Positions 1 to 11,961 are shown, counted from the first letter of the stretch. The stretch is 64,000 bases of DNA from Nereocystis luetkeana (GCA_031213475.1 JARUPZ010000021.1:3431545-3495544), one strand, 5' to 3'. Numbers and translations: made by a program. Notes: generated by a model not told the origin, from the letters alone.

Positions 1-2328
1 ATCTTGCGCAACGAATGTCAAATGGCGAGCAACCCACTGCTGCGGCCACCCTGTCAATTGTGTTGTGCCATCGTGTGCCGCATCTAACAACTGTCTTTTC
101 GGACCTTTTTCGGAACGTTGATGCCGTGCAACAGGCGTCGGACGGACGGAGACAGCTCCCAGTGGCCGCGTGCGCCCACCCCGTAACACACCGTAAACGT
201 TAGGGCATCACGACGACGACCGAAGGGTCGCCATGCGTCGGACGGGTAGCCCTAGCCTCATGGGACAACCTGTCAGTGCTTTGTGGTGAGGCGAACGTTG
301 TTTGCCCGCCTGCAAGGCAAGGCGAAGTCGAACTCGTGGTATAAATAAAATATATGCGGTCTTACTGTATCGAGGCGCTATCTTGCGGGGACTCGGTGAT
401 GGACCGACGCGTTCTGAGGCTCTATCTCTGTGAAGAGAGATGCAGAGGTGGCACCAAGTGACTGCAAAGAACGCTTGTTGTGGTGATAGAAAAAAAGGGA
501 AGTCGCAAGAAAATGCGCTCATTACGTGGCCATTGTGGATGCAAAGAACAAAAAATTGGTCTCTAGAGAGATCAAAAAAATAAGGTACGGAGACAACAGA
601 AGAAGAAAGCGAGAAACGTAACGATCGGCAGAAAGGGTGTGACCATTGCCTGGCCACCTCGACACTACGTCCCCCACGTGCCAAGGTACTGTAGGCCCAA
701 ACTGTTCGCCGTACGACAACTTCGGTGATAAGAATGTTGCACAAACGTCTACGTGAGGCGGCGTTGTTTTGGAGAACAACTGACGACACGGGTACACAGC
801 GCAAACGGGCAGGGCCGTGGAGTAGACCAACGCTAGCTGGGGCATTGCAGGGTATAAAGTTAGACGTGAGGGAGGCGGAATCGAGGCCTCTCGCGCGACC
901 CAAGGAGATGCCAGGAGGAAATGGCGGCGTCAGCGGCGGGTAGCATGCCTCATGTGCATCGTTGCTCGGCAGTCAGGGTGATTGGTTATCTAAGGGGTTA
1001 GATGCAAAGCTAGTCATTTATTTCTCGGGGTTGCGGCAAGGAAAATGTTCCGGAAGGCATGTAGAAATTAGGAGGCCTATCTATCAGCGGTCGGGTCAAA
1101 CGTCGCAGATCACGCCGGATCGCGTCGGGCAACGGTGACCGGACCCGAACCGTGAAAAACTGAATGGCCTCCTGACCTGATCCTACCCAACCGGACCCGT
1201 GAGGTTTCGAAAACGGCCTGATCCGACTCGTGGGTTGGGACAATGACCCAGTGAAGAGCCTCGGAGATCGTCACCATTCTTCGGCATGCACCATATATAT
1301 ATAGAGTGTCGTCTCTAACGGCACCCAAACGGTGTGGACAAAACTGAAACAAGTTGGGAGTCAGATGCCCCTGCCGATGAGTGCGGATACATACATACGC
1401 CTTGGGTATTTCGTTTTTCCTTTCGAAAAAAACAAAACAAAAAACGACGCCATGTGTCGGTCAGCTGTTGTTGCTCTCGTTGTGGGTATGCATGTACCAT
1501 CAACAGGGATATCAACGTCATCCCGCGGCGTGAACAGAGAGGCCTGGGTGTATCTCCTGGGTGGGTTGTCGCTGACGATACAGGCCACACCAGGTATAGC
1601 ATCAGTTAGAACAACCGCTGCACTGGCCTCCCGCACTTTCTAAAATAGTGTTTCGTCCATTTCGTTTCGCTTTTTTTCTGGGCGCCTTTCTGAGATGGTC
1701 TTCCTTACGGATTTACCATGCGTTCTGGGTATTTCCCATGGTTTTTTCAGCAGGTACGAAAGGTTGGCACGAGGAGGTGTGACTCTTCCCCCACCTTCCA
1801 AAAGGAGCTCAAAAATGGGGGGGCTCCCGTCCTCCCGTGTCGATGGTCTAGAAAAAACGGAAACAGAAAGTCCGGAAGAGCACGAACCGAAAAAACCATG
1901 TGTGCAAAGCTTCAAGCCAACAGCTTGATGCCTCGGAAACACGCTGCGCCGACGGCAACAACACCACGCACGCTGCTCGGCGGTTTGTTTTGTAAGTATC
2001 CAGGGCGGACCATTTTTACTCGGGCCCATTAGGACACTATTAACACTATTATCAGTATTAATACAAATACTGTAGATACGGCCCGGTCGATGCTCACCAG
2101 ATACTCTGTCATTCCTGGACGTTACTTGTTGGACCGGGACGTCGTGCTTTTTGGTACGAGATCAGGATACAGCAGGTGCCTTACGGACTGGTGCGAAGGT
2201 AGACGCAGCACCTACCTATTGTTTTACCATTATTATCGCTAGACGAGCTATATACTGTACTAGTAAGTCACCCACAGTAATATTATGAGCAAGGCTCAAA
2301 GTGCGACCCGATGAGCTATCCGTAGGCC
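1..2328. other. No recognised gene
   Basis: I see no convincing exon here. Open frames on both strands (the longest is 231 codons, minus, 208-903) show no motif I recognise and have no clear splice borders. Positions 1085-1245 hold GGGTC/GACCC-rich sequence resembling the larger block at 60.55-60.85 kb. Confidence 0.4.
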
Positions 2329-2422
2329 TATTACACCATAGTAAATAGCACCAAATATTCTGGGTAAAAATAGGTAAACAGATAGGTGTTTGTGTGTACC
2401 ATAGGTCCTATTTACTATGGCC
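2329..2422. mobile_element. MITE-A copy 1 (degenerate)
   Basis: Both arms of the family are readable (TATTAC, CCATAGTAAATAG at left; CCTATTTACTATGG at right), but the G-rich tips have decayed. It lies about 20 bp from a second copy. Confidence 0.65.
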
Positions 2423-2439
2423 GGCCGACAAGAAATTCC

Positions 2440-2546
2440 TATCGCGGGGGGGCATAGTAAATAGGACCAAATACTGTTAGTAAAAACAGGTCAACGTATA
2501 TATTTGGGTGTACCATAGGTCCTGTTTACTATGGTCCCCCGTAGTA
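2440..2546. mobile_element. MITE-A copy 2
   Basis: Inverted-repeat element. The left arm reads GGGGGGGCATAGTAAATAGG and the right arm CCTGTTTACTATGGTCCCCC followed by GTAGTA. The interior is AT-rich and non-coding. Confidence 0.8.
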
Positions 2547-2611
2547 GGAGTAGCACGAATCATACAGTACATCACCTCCTGGTATACTATAAATAATGGG
2601 ATATAACTTTT

Positions 2612-2695
2612 TTAGAGATCCAGTCACGTTTTCGGGACAAATCACTCAAATCCTGAGGAGTTTGTCCCTAACACGGGGCAGTCTGTAGTCCTGAA
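2612..2695. mobile_element. TTAA-hairpin element, degenerate copy
   Basis: Two arms with the family's inner sequence (TTCGGGACAAATCACT and AGTTTGTCCCTAACACGG) are arranged as a hairpin. The outer tips are eroded, so the borders are approximate. Confidence 0.45.
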
Positions 2696-3548
2696 CAGGC
2701 TGAGGGCCTCGATCGATCCGAAGACATTCGGCCAAAGCATGCTACCCCTATTATTGTAGCACGCCTTTACAGGGGTCGCCAATGTTGTTTTAGTAGGTGG
2801 GGTCCGTTGTGCGTCAAAAAGCGGACGGTCTGCTTGGCAAAGTCGCTCCTGCGAGATAAAAGAAAAACCGTGGCGGGAAATCGGGTACGGCAGGACATGA
2901 CGGAAGGTCTCCAGCTGTCCGGGTCGCCAACACCGCCTGCTGTCCTCGGAGCTACAGTACCATACCCGGCAGCTGCGGCATTGCGGAGCGGTAGCCCTCG
3001 GGGGGGGGGGGGGGGGTACTATATATACTGTAGTAACCTATCTACTCGTGCTGAAAATGAATCCCACTCTGATTACAAGTACTCTGTCCCCAGAGACGTG
3101 GATGCGCACAGTTATCCCCGTCAACAGTCAACAGCGCTGAGTTCGCACAGGGGTGATGCGATCGTTTCTCAGCGCTTTTTGTCTTCTCTAAACAACGGCA
3201 TACCCAAAGTCGAACGTCATATGTCTTTCAGGAAGGCTCTCGACCAGATCTTTCCGGAAACGCGTACCACTCTCTCCCGAAATATAGGGACCATTTCTGT
3301 ACTAATATCCAATACGAAAGGTCCTGAGTTTGAGGTACATATTGGTACCTTTATTCGGGTACTACTGGCAACCTTCCAGTGGTACACATAACCCCGTGAA
3401 CCCCGTCGGGGCTCCGGACGGTGGAAAAATGTCGAAATTGGCAGGCGATCAACGAGCGATGCCTCAGTTTGGTTGGTGCTTTGTTTCGTGAGCTCCTCAC
3501 AAAAGGGACTCAATACGTCTCACCCTAAATCTGTCTCCGAAGAACAAC

Positions 3549-4035
3549 GCGTTCTACGATAGAGGTAGCACATCTCCGCTATAATGTTTCTGAATGACGT
3601 GGCCCCCTAACCCAAAATCGTCGGAATGTCAATATTATTTAGAAAAATGATGTCTTGGTACACTGGGGCCATGGGATTACTCATCGGTGTTATGAGACTG
3701 CTTTGTATGAGGCTGAAAGCCCGGTAATTACCTGGGTTCTGGCACTAGGATCGTATTTGTAGTACTTGGAAGGCGTATCTTAGGTGGAAAACCAGGTGGA
3801 AAACCAGGGGTTTTCCAGAGAGGCACGAGTGTGGTCTCAGTCTCCGTCGTGCACGAAAGGAATAAAGCTACTCTTCTATCTCTAAGCGAACATCAACGTG
3901 AGTACCACTGTTCGTGATCTTAACATCGGGATACAATTTGACTTTTTTTGCTGAAGTCAGTTTTCGGGTAAGGTATGGAGCCCTTCAAGTGAGGAGCCTC
4001 TGAAAATTGAGGGTGGACCTCTATCGTACAACGCC
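3549..4035. mobile_element. MITE-B copy 1, split by a nested insertion
   Basis: Starts GCGTTCTACGATAGAGG and ends CCTCTATCGTACAACGCC, so the tips are inverted repeats. Compared with the copies at 4053 and 19684 it carries 242 extra bases (3688-3929) flanked by the direct repeat CATCGG, read here as a later insertion. Confidence 0.7.
3688..3929. mobile_element. Nested insertion with 6 bp direct repeat
   Basis: This sequence is absent from the other MITE-B copies. CATCGG occurs at 3682-3687 and again at 3924-3929, as expected for a target-site duplication. The insert has no ORF and contains a short direct repeat, GGTGGAAAACCAGG-like, near 3783-3815. Family unknown. Confidence 0.5.
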
Positions 4036-4052
4036 TCGAATGGGCTCCAGAT

Positions 4053-4292
4053 GCCTTCCATGATAGAGGTAGCACAATTCCGCTGAAACGGTTTCTGAAT
4101 GACGGGGCTCCTTAGCCCAAAATTGTCGGAATGTCATGTTCCTGAAAAATACTTTCTTGTATACTTGGGCCATGGGATTATTCGTCGAGAGGCAACTTGT
4201 TTTTTGCTGAAGTCAGTTTTCGGGTGGGGTATGGAGCTCCTTACGTGAGGGGCCTCAGAATATGCAGAGGGACCCTCAATCGTAGAACGCCT
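4053..4292. mobile_element. MITE-B copy 2
   Basis: About 240 bp with tips GCCTTCCATGATAGAGG and CCTCAATCGTAGAACGCC. The interior shares GGGCCATGGGATTATTCGTC and GCTGAAGTCAGTTTTCGGGT with the other copies. No coding capacity. Confidence 0.75.
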
Positions 4293-4561
4293 CTCCACTC
4301 GAGCCTGCGCAGGGTCACCAGGCTTCGTTTTTATCACTACTGCTCCGGCGCGCCAAGAGCATTTATTTTGCCCCCCCCAACCCCCCCCCCCGGTTGGGTT
4401 GGCGTCGGTTGGCAACGACACTGGAAAACGTCCCGCTCACTACTTGAGCTAGACAACCATGGTACACGTTTTGTTTCTTTTCTTTTCTTTTCGGAGGTCG
4501 GTCACTGCTGGTTGTCGAGTTAGATCGTTTGTGCGAGGCGAACAACCTTTACACCGCAAAA

Positions 4562-4959
4562 AACAGACAAATCAGAAAAATGGGAACGAAGCCTAAAATG
4601 AGAACCAAGCCGTATCTCCAGATCCATGTGGTGTATCAGATAACCAAAATGATCCTGCGAAACCCCTTGGCCAGCCCTGTGAGAGGAGCTCGTCAGAACG
4701 GTCATGCTCCGTCTCGTGCCTTCGGGTGGGCGCAAAAAGCGATATACGTTGGCTCTATTATTGTTATTTCTCTAGATGCTGGCTACCGCGGCGATGCCGA
4801 GGACTTCCAGCCTGAGCGACAGCTTATTCGAAGGCTGCTGTACAGCCCCACAGGACTGTCAACTTTTTTTCTTGGAGTTGTACACAATTGGTTTGCTTTC
4901 TAAAAAAAAACGTCCGTTCTCATTTTTTGTTTCGTTCCCATTTTTCCGATTTGTCTGTT
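4562..4959 (+). mobile_element. TIR element with 4 bp target duplication, copy 1
   Basis: A 398 bp element. The left end AACAGACAAATC...ATGGGAACGAA is repeated inverted at the right end, giving terminal inverted repeats of about 28 bp. AAAA flanks both sides (4558-4561 and 4960-4963). A second copy at 43225 differs by one 3 bp in-frame deletion and a few substitutions. Both copies keep a frame of about 107 codons on the plus strand starting MGTKPKMRTKP and ending HNWFAF. I recognise no transposase motif in it, so it may be chance conservation of a young element or a small real protein. Confidence 0.8.
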
Positions 4960-5079
4960 AAAAGTGGGAATGATCGTATCACGTAGTGTTTACGGTAAGG
5001 CACCCAAGAGGCAGTTACATAATATTCCCATTGCTGTCTCTGGAAATGCCTACACTGAAATTAAAATCAACTCATTGAA

Positions 5080-5330
5080 GCTGTCACCCATATGCAAGTC
5101 CGCCTCACAAGCGGTTCTTAGTAGGATGCAGCTCACCCTCCATGCGACTCGCCAGATATCTTACGGCGCTTCGCGCTTGGTGCAAGCAATGTCTGCCCGG
5201 TCGGTGAAAACCCGACATGTTCCGTCCCGGCATTGTAGGGATGCGAGGGTCTGTGGTCATACGACTACGGCCATGCATGAGATCGAGTGCATATCCCCTA
5301 TCGAGTATCCCCCCCCCCCCCCCCCCCCCC
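5080..5330 (-). repeat. Poly(G)-linked dispersed repeat, long copy
   Basis: One of the fullest copies, in reverse orientation. It holds the family body (GCGGTTCTTAGTAGGATGCA, CGCTTCGCGCTTGGTGCAAG), then TACGACTACGGCCATGCATG, and ends in a C run of about 22 at 5309-5330. On the minus strand this reads as a G run followed by the repeat. Confidence 0.75.
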
Positions 5331-5871
5331 CGGTTGCCAGCTTTGAAGCCTGTCGACCATTCTCGGGGAACCGCTCGCGAAGCGAAGTTGTTTTTGCCGT
5401 ACTCAAACTGAGCCCACCTCCACACCGGATTGTTCGCGCAATCCGACCAAGATTTAAATGCGCTGCTCCTCAAAAATAAAAATACTACAACCGTAAAAGT
5501 GTCATACTAACCGGTATATAGCTGCTCACTTGAAGAGCTCAACCGGTAACAAAATATTGCCTAAGAAGGCAAAAAACGCAACCCCCTATTAAAGCATCCA
5601 CCAAACTAAAACCAGCCCGGGCTAATAATGGGGTAGGGAAAGAAAGCTGTGCGAACAACAAGATCTACCACTTCTTACGTAGTCCCAGACGGGAATACCA
5701 TGCCCGTTTTGGACTCCCTGACGATATGCATACGGATCAAACGGGGATAGTATTCATGGCCACATAGGGGTGAGGAACTGTACGTGCGGCACGCGCGCAG
5801 GATGGTGGAATACTTAGAAACATCTGCAAGTTATCGTCATTTTGGGATCAACTGCTAGATAAGATCGCAGA

Positions 5872-6178
5872 CGCATGCTACGGTAGAGGCGCACTATTTT
5901 TTTGCCCTTCTGAGGCTGTAATGCCCGCTTGAGGAACTCCATGCCTCACTTGAAAACTGACTTCAGCAAAAAACGAAAGTGCAACGGTTGATAGATAAGG
6001 TGCACATTGTCGGATGGCAAGAGACATAATAATAATCCCATGGCAATAATCCCAAAACACACACACACATTTTTTAGATAAGATTGGCATTCCGACGATT
6101 CGGGGAAAGAACACCCCGGCATTCAGAAAATATTTTATTAGCGGATATGCGTGACCTCTTTGTGTATCGTAGCACGCG
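5872..6178. mobile_element. MITE-B copy 3, with insertion
   Basis: Reverse-oriented copy with GGTAGAGG at left and TATCGTAGCACGC at right. The centre contains extra bases, including CACATTGTCGGATGGCAAG. That motif is the tip of the 15.8-16.8 kb TIR element, so a fragment of it may have inserted here. Confidence 0.6.
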
Positions 6179-6179
6179 T

Positions 6180-7290
6180 CCGCACTCGTTTTTATTCTGA
6201 TCTATAAACATGTGCGTCCCACGAAAGGTCCACCCCTTTTAGAACTGCACTCCCTCCCGTTTGGGGTAAAACCACTCGGAATTAGACTGACATGTAAATG
6301 CGCAAGGTTAACTCCTTCTTTGGCACCTACCTCGAGGTAGCGACGAAACCAGCGTTTTTTTTTCTGTAGCAGTCGTCGCGTAGGTTCGTCACTTTGTTGC
6401 CTCTCGAGTCCCCCAAGAAGGACAAAAAAAACTTCGGTTTTGAGAAGAGTGACTCCCGCGATTTGTTTTTTTTCTCGCACACTCTGGAGGCCCCCGGACA
6501 TCTCCTTCACGCCCGACACGTTTGACGGCTAGCAGAACCATCGATCCTGCTTGAGGCCGCCCCCCTACACTTCCCGAACAAAGCGGCTTACTGACCTCTT
6601 TCTTCGTGTGCGTGTCCCATGTCTTCATCGTGGGACGCATGGTGTGGTAGGCGTGCCGAAACGTGGCTGAGGGCTCCTCACTTGGGGCCCTGTGGGACCC
6701 CCGAGACGTCGACCAATACAGCAGCAACTGAGGCGTTCCACGATGTGATAGCGGTTCGCCCTAATTTTTTTCTGGGGTTCCTGCGTCCCCCCGAGACGTA
6801 CAGCGGAATTCAACGGGCAGTACAAGATGTGTTTCATACGGCTGATGCTACACGCACGCATCTCGTACGTGTGCGTACGCACCATGCCCAACAATGTACC
6901 AGTAGAGCACAAGTAAGTTCCATATATATATATATATATATATGTGCACTCATTCTCCAACAACAGGCGCCCCGGAAAGGAGGCCGGGGTGGTGGCTCGG
7001 AAAGTTTTCCCCCCCCTTCCCAAAAATGTGATGCATCTATCGTGCAACGCCTCAACTGTTGACTTTATCGACCGTCTCCGAGCACGAGCAGCTTGAGAGC
7101 GGCCGGCGGTACGGGCATATAGAACCAGGTTTCGGCCGTGCCGTAAGACTTCTTCGCATCAACCATTGTAACTCGGATACGCAACTAACTTCTATTACCA
7201 TCCCCCAACCCACGGAGTGACCACAATGGTTGCTGGAATCGTAACTTTTCAAGCCATGTTTTCCCCGTCAGAGGTCCCAAGAAGGTGTTA
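6180..7290. other. No recognised gene
   Basis: I see no exon. A short (AT)n tract lies at about 6922-6944. The end sequence TCTATCGTGCAACGCC near 7040 resembles a MITE-B tip. Confidence 0.35.
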
Positions 7291-7291
7291 A

Positions 7292-7381
7292 GCCTTTGAG
7301 AATTGCAGTCCCGTTTTTGGGGCAAACTACTCAGAATTTGAGTGGCTTGAACCACGACACGGGACTGCAGTCCTAAGAGGG
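7292..7381. mobile_element. TTAA-hairpin element
   Basis: Arms reading GCAGTCCCGTTTTTGGGGCA and CACGGGACTGCAGTCC form a hairpin. The left flank is TTAA (7288-7291) and the right flank is TAAA, one base off the same target. Confidence 0.65.
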
Positions 7382-7799
7382 TAAAGGGGCTCTCTATCCT
7401 ACAGACACCAAAAAAAAAGCTGAGTAAAAATAAATCAAGACGAGCACTGCCCTGGCCTGGGTACACAACGAATCGTATCATACCATGGTATCGAAAAAAC
7501 ACCAATGGTAGTTCCAGTGACATTGGGTACTGCTGTCGTCGTTCCTCAGTTGAAGGAACCCCGTCTGTCAGAATATGGTTTGGCCAAAAGGTGCTGCCTC
7601 GTAGCTCGGGCCATGGAGAGTCTGTACGTGAGTAAAAAAAACCTTCTCCTCGACGCGGCGTGCGCAACACACATACATACTAAAGTAGAGAGAAAGGGAT
7701 TTCGTGCCCGCAGGTAGAAAGTAAGCCTGTACTTGCCGGAGGTGAGGGGGGTACTCAAGGTCAGGCCTGGCCGTAGTCAGTCGTATGAATATAGGTACG

Positions 7800-7985
7800 T
7801 GGACCCTCACACCCCTACAGTGCCGCGCCGGAGCACGCCGGGTTTTCCCACAGACCAGGCAGGTAGTATTGCCTGCACCAAGCGCGAAGCGCCGTGAGGT
7901 GTTCGGCGAGTCACATGAAGGGCGAGCTGCATCCTTCGAAGAACCCTATGTGAGGCAGACTTCCTTGCGTATGGATGACACATCG
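7800..7985 (+). repeat. Poly(G)-linked dispersed repeat, body without the G run
   Basis: Matches the body of the copies at 46.2 and 5.1 kb: GCACCAAGCGCGAAGCGCCG, then GTGAGGTGTTCGGCGAGTCA, then GAGCTGCATCC. The G run and the CATGCATGGCC block are missing. Confidence 0.6.
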
Positions 7986-8552
7986 TCGAAGGCAATGGTT
8001 TGTCTTCCAGCGTGGTCACTTCCGGAGACAGAAAATGATACATACTACACAACAGAACGGTCGGAAGTCATTTACAGGAATATCGTACGTAATCATATGA
8101 CAAACCAGGTATGCCAGGGCACGCCATCATACACCAGGTATGCCATCATGCATAATGCCTGCCAGCAACTCCGGGTTAGACCTCCGTACAGCGGCCGAAG
8201 CTTCACCGAGATATTTCTAAATAGAAAAAACAGAAAAAAAGGTACGAGCATATCGTCTGCTAAAAATAAGAAGTACAAGCTAATTTGGTTGTTCACATTT
8301 CAAAACATAACCCTACTTTGCCACTTGTTCGAGAAAATGGTCGACGCACGCCGTCTACACACGACACTGTACCTGGTATATGATCGCGTAGTTTCTAAGT
8401 TAAAGGAACCCCGCGAATAAAACAAATAACCATACAGTAGACTCTTTCAAGTATATTGTTATTAGGATTCATGAGCTGAATGCTTGAGGCTTCTTACTCT
8501 TGGGGGGGGCACGGGCAGGCTCATCGCCCGGCCAATCCGACCTAATCAGGGC

Positions 8553-8819
8553 TCAGGACTTTATCGTTGTTGCTGCCGCATTGCTGACCAGTCCGTCTAA
8601 AATACGGGCGTCCTCGTCGTTGAGCTGCCAGTCGGGCCCGTTTGTCGCCGCGGGCTGCAACCCCGTCGCCGCAAGGTGAGCCCTATACGCGGCACAAATT
8701 AGGTAAACGTCTAGCTGGGACCGACGTCGGTCGTGCATGAGCTCCTTCGCTCCCCTCTCTCCGAGAGCTATATGCTCTTCCGTGAGCTCTTCCTCGGCGT
8801 TCCTCATCGCGGGGATTTC
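8553..8819 (-). CDS. Terminal exon of MORN-motif gene
   Basis: Last of three consecutive phase-0 exons. The acceptor is CCTCATAG just above 8819, and the frame runs 88 codons to TGA at 8553-8555. The product is acidic and helical, beginning EIPAMRNAEEELTEEHIALG, with alternating charges that suggest a coiled or helical C-terminus. I do not recognise a domain in it. Codon use and the matching phase with the exon at 9236 support coding. The stop context and the absence of further in-phase exons below make this the 3' end of the coding region. Confidence 0.6.
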   Translation of the reverse strand, partial: EIPAMRNAEEELTEEHIALGERGAKELMHDRRRSQLDVYLICAAYRAHLAATGLQPAATNGPDWQLNDEDARILDGLVSNAAATTIKS

Positions 8820-9235
8820 CTATGAGGCGGTAGCATGTGTATGGAGGCGTTTTCGGCAGGCACGGTGGGAGTGCGCGCAAAACGCGACATCGCTTAAGAA
8901 ACTGAGCGTTAAGAGCATTTGGCTCGACGTGTGCACGACACATATTTAGGAAACCCGCTTTTTGATGCTGCACAGTAGTGTAGGACATGCCCTGCCCTAC
9001 GTAATAATTTGCGCGAACCACAGCGGGAAGAAAAACGCCTCCCTCGCAAGTCATCAGCCCTTACAAATACCCAAAAACCCACCCCGTAAACCACGGGGCC
9101 ATGCCGAAAACAGCCTCCACCCGCCGATCGACACCCCCCACCCCCCCCCCCCAACCCCACTCTACCCACCCAACCCCACTTCACCCCACACCCACCCCCC
9201 CACCCACCGCCTCCAAAAACAAAAAACGAACGAAC

Positions 9236-9619
9236 CTCGTCCTCGTCGGGCATGTGCGGAAAATCGACCTCCGTGGAGGAGGGCGAGGCCAGGCGCAGGA
9301 GCGGGTGCCCGAAGTCCGGGCTTCTGAGGTGACGCTGCAAGATGACCGCCTCGTCCGTCAGTCCGTCCTCCAAGAACCCCACCGTGAGGGAGACGAGGCC
9401 CGAAATAGTCCGGACGTCGTAAGTCGCGAGTCCGACACTCTCGTCGCCATCGAAGGCCTGGGAGGGCGAGGGGATGCCCGGCGATGACAGCTGGGCGTCC
9501 ATAGCGCCAATTTTGGAAGCCGGGGGAGAAACCGTGGTGGTGGTGGTGGTGGTGGTGGTAGTGGTGGTGGTGGCGGCCGAGGGATTCGGTCCTTGTGCAA
9601 GTCGGACGAGGGAGTCGAC
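9236..9619 (-). CDS. Middle exon of MORN-motif gene, with poly-Thr run
   Basis: 128 codons, phase 0 at both ends. The acceptor TATACCCCAG lies above 9619 and the donor GAG|GTTCGT below 9236. It begins VDSLVRLAQGPNPSAA, followed by about 13 Thr encoded by an (ACC)n repeat, then a Ser/Pro-rich segment. A conserved-looking block follows (GLVSLTVGFLEDG, ILQRHLRSPDFGHPLLRL). No family is recognised. The Thr tract is the GGT microsatellite at 9533-9575 read in frame. It could vary in length between individuals. Confidence 0.6.
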
Positions 9620-9799
9620 CTGGGGTATAGGTCGAGCGGCGCAGCGAGGACTCAGTTTGTGCAAGAGAGGGCACCACGATTAGGTGTCGGTCCCGGTTGG
9701 CTTTGTTTTGTTTTGCTTGTTGCGTTGTCTTTGGATTACATTTTGAGAAAGAGAAGGAGAAAGATAAAGAGAAAGAGAAAGAGGGAGAGGGAGAGACAG

Positions 9800-9890
9800 C
9801 GGGGGGGGGGGGGGGGGGGTGCACTCGATACCATGCATGGCCGAAGCCGTATGACCATAGACCCGCTCGCATCCCTGCAATGCGGGAGAA
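9800..9890 (+). repeat. Poly(G)-linked dispersed repeat
   Basis: A run of about 19 G, then GCACTCGATACCATGCATGG and GTATGACCATAGACCCGCTC. It is a short copy that stops soon after the CATCCCTGCAATGC block. It serves as the uninterrupted reference for the copy at 44.6 kb. Confidence 0.75.
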
Positions 9891-10227
9891 AGACAGAATA
9901 GAGAGAGAACAAAAATAGAAACGAAGACGAGTCGACTGACGTGATAGCGGAGAAACGAAAGACCCGTGCGTGCTGCGGTACCGGCTACGGCGAGACCGCG
10001 ATGATTTATTATCTTCTGTCGGTCGGCGAAACGAACATTGTGCACAGGCAGGGATGGGAGCCGAGCGCCACATTACACTACAAGTACCAGTACAGGACCC
10101 TCTACATGGTCGCGATCCCCGCATTTCGAGCACCCAAAAATGAGATCCCCGACTTGCCCAGACAACGGACCAACACAAGGAGCACAAAATGCCGCGCGCC
10201 CCTATCGAAAATCCAGAGCGCACCCAC

Positions 10228-10308
10228 CTCCCCCTCAAAAATGTTCCCATTCGGGTAGCAAATGGTCCCCACGTCTTCCTGTACCACCACCGCCGAGGCG
10301 GCGTCCAT
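10228..10308 (-). CDS. MORN-motif exon
   Basis: 27 codons between acceptor CCACCAGCAG and donor GAG|GTGGGT, phase 0 at both ends. The product ends CYPNGNIFEGE, matching the core of a MORN repeat (YxNGxxYEGE), a motif often found in membrane-associated and cytoskeletal scaffold proteins. The exon begins with ATG directly after the acceptor, so translation could start here or further upstream. The following exon does not continue the MORN pattern, so an exon may be missing between them. Confidence 0.5.
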
Positions 10309-10574
10309 CTGCTGGTGGTGGGAACAGGCAGCGAGGTAAAAGATGACGAACAATCGACCGGGAAGCCCGAAAAGCCGGCTTAGGAGAAGCGCCCGACGGC
10401 CGAGCAGCACACGTATATACCGCAAGAAAACAAGGGAAAAAAATACGCAGTGGGTTGAGACAACCGGACACGCTCCAAGCGAGTAGCGCGTTGATATCGA
10501 GAGCGCTCTGATCGACTGCGGAGCGAAGACGAGCAAAAAGCAGGCAGGCAGGCAGGAAGCACGCTTACGGCAAC

Positions 10575-10896
10575 AAAACAAAAGGGGTACGCACCAGCAA
10601 ATTCCAGAGGCTCTTTCGCCCTAGGGGGGGGGGCTCTACATCTATAACTCGAAGAATTTACAACAACAAATATGCAACCTCAACCCGATCAGCAACCCTG
10701 TGGTTTTGGTCTGTCGCGAAAAGAAACGTACAAATAAAACAAAAGGGGTACGCACCAGCAAACTCCAGAGGCTCTTTCGCCCTAGGGGGGGGGCTCTACA
10801 TCTATAACTCGAAGAATTTACAACAACAAATATGCAACCTCAACCCGATCAGCAACCCTGTGGTTTTGGTCTGTCGCGAAAAGAAACGTACAAATA
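10575..10896. repeat. 161 bp tandem duplication
   Basis: Two head-to-tail copies (10575-10735 and 10736-10896) are nearly identical. One visible difference is AAATTCC versus AAACTCC. No coding frame is evident. It is a recent duplication or an assembly artefact. Confidence 0.9.
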
Positions 10897-11483
10897 AAGT
10901 CGTACGTTATTGGGTAGCTCCTCGGTTGAGAATACCTGTCAGTCATAAAAATTGCCTCAGAAGGCAAAAAAAAAAAAAAGTGCTACCATTGTATCGCAGG
11001 ACGCAGGCGCAGGCTCACGCGGGGTCGACTACGTGGCGAACAAAAGACGTCCATATGGTCCCCTAGTTGAGGCTGGTGGCAGCCAACCCAGCGTCAAGGA
11101 ACACAATACTAGCCGAATCCTACTTGCCCACCCGCCAAACGACCAGAGCCTGCCGGAACAAGGCCGCACAACGCAACGCGGGGAACAAAACGCGCTTAGC
11201 TTTTCCGCAAAATAGGGCCCCAAGTGCACAGGCCATCCCCGTGTGCACACCGCGAGGTGCGCACCGTCCAGATCTCTCTTGGCCGTACCGACCGAGTGAC
11301 CAAATCCGCCAAAAACTAAAGCAGTGCAGCGCAAAAAAAAAAAAAAGAGAAAAAAAACGCCCTGTGTTGCCGCTCCAAGAAAGGGTTCCCCGTATATTGG
11401 CCATCCCCTTGTGCGCGAAGCGAGGCCTGCCCGCCGTTCGCTACGCCAACCGACCGCCGCGCGCGGCTTCCCCGGTGGTCCTC

Positions 11484-11621
11484 GCTATTCACGCACTCCT
11501 GACCTGCCTCCTGGTCTCAGCAATAAGCTATATCCATCGCGGGCAATGGAATGCTATTCACGCACTCCTCACCTGCTTCCTGGTCTCAGCAATAAGCTCT
11601 ATCCATCGCGGGCAATGGAAT
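11484..11621. repeat. 69 bp tandem duplication
   Basis: Two adjacent copies begin GCTATTCACGCACTCCT and end CGCGGGCAATGGAAT, with three or four substitutions between them. Confidence 0.9.
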
Positions 11622-11961
11622 AGATCTCGCTCGTAGACGTCGATGGCGCGACCTCTAAACGTGGTGGGGACACGCCGCGGCGGGAAAGACGATACGATAG
11701 CGCGGGGTGCGCGTAGACGGACATACGGTTGGGGTTGGGACGCACGAGAGTAAATAAACGGGGGGGGGGGGGGGTGGCAGGGCGAAACGACCGACACAAC
11801 AGCAGCAGGGCTGTGAGAATCGCGGCCTATGCACTCGATTCAAATCGACATCGGAATCGCTCAATGGTTGCGAATATTTGGCGATCGGTTCATAACGTAT
11901 TTAACGGCTGTGCTGGCCCCCTAACCAGCCGGGGGTAGGAGAGGGGGGGGGGGGTTAGTCA

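Noticed and set aside
208..903. 231-codon minus-strand frame
   Set aside because: No recognisable motif, no splice signals, and residue composition typical of random translation.
5240..5275. 5S rRNA-like TACGGCCAT in the poly(G)-linked repeat
   Set aside because: The match is about nine bases, and the rest of the repeat does not follow the 5S sequence or its internal promoter.
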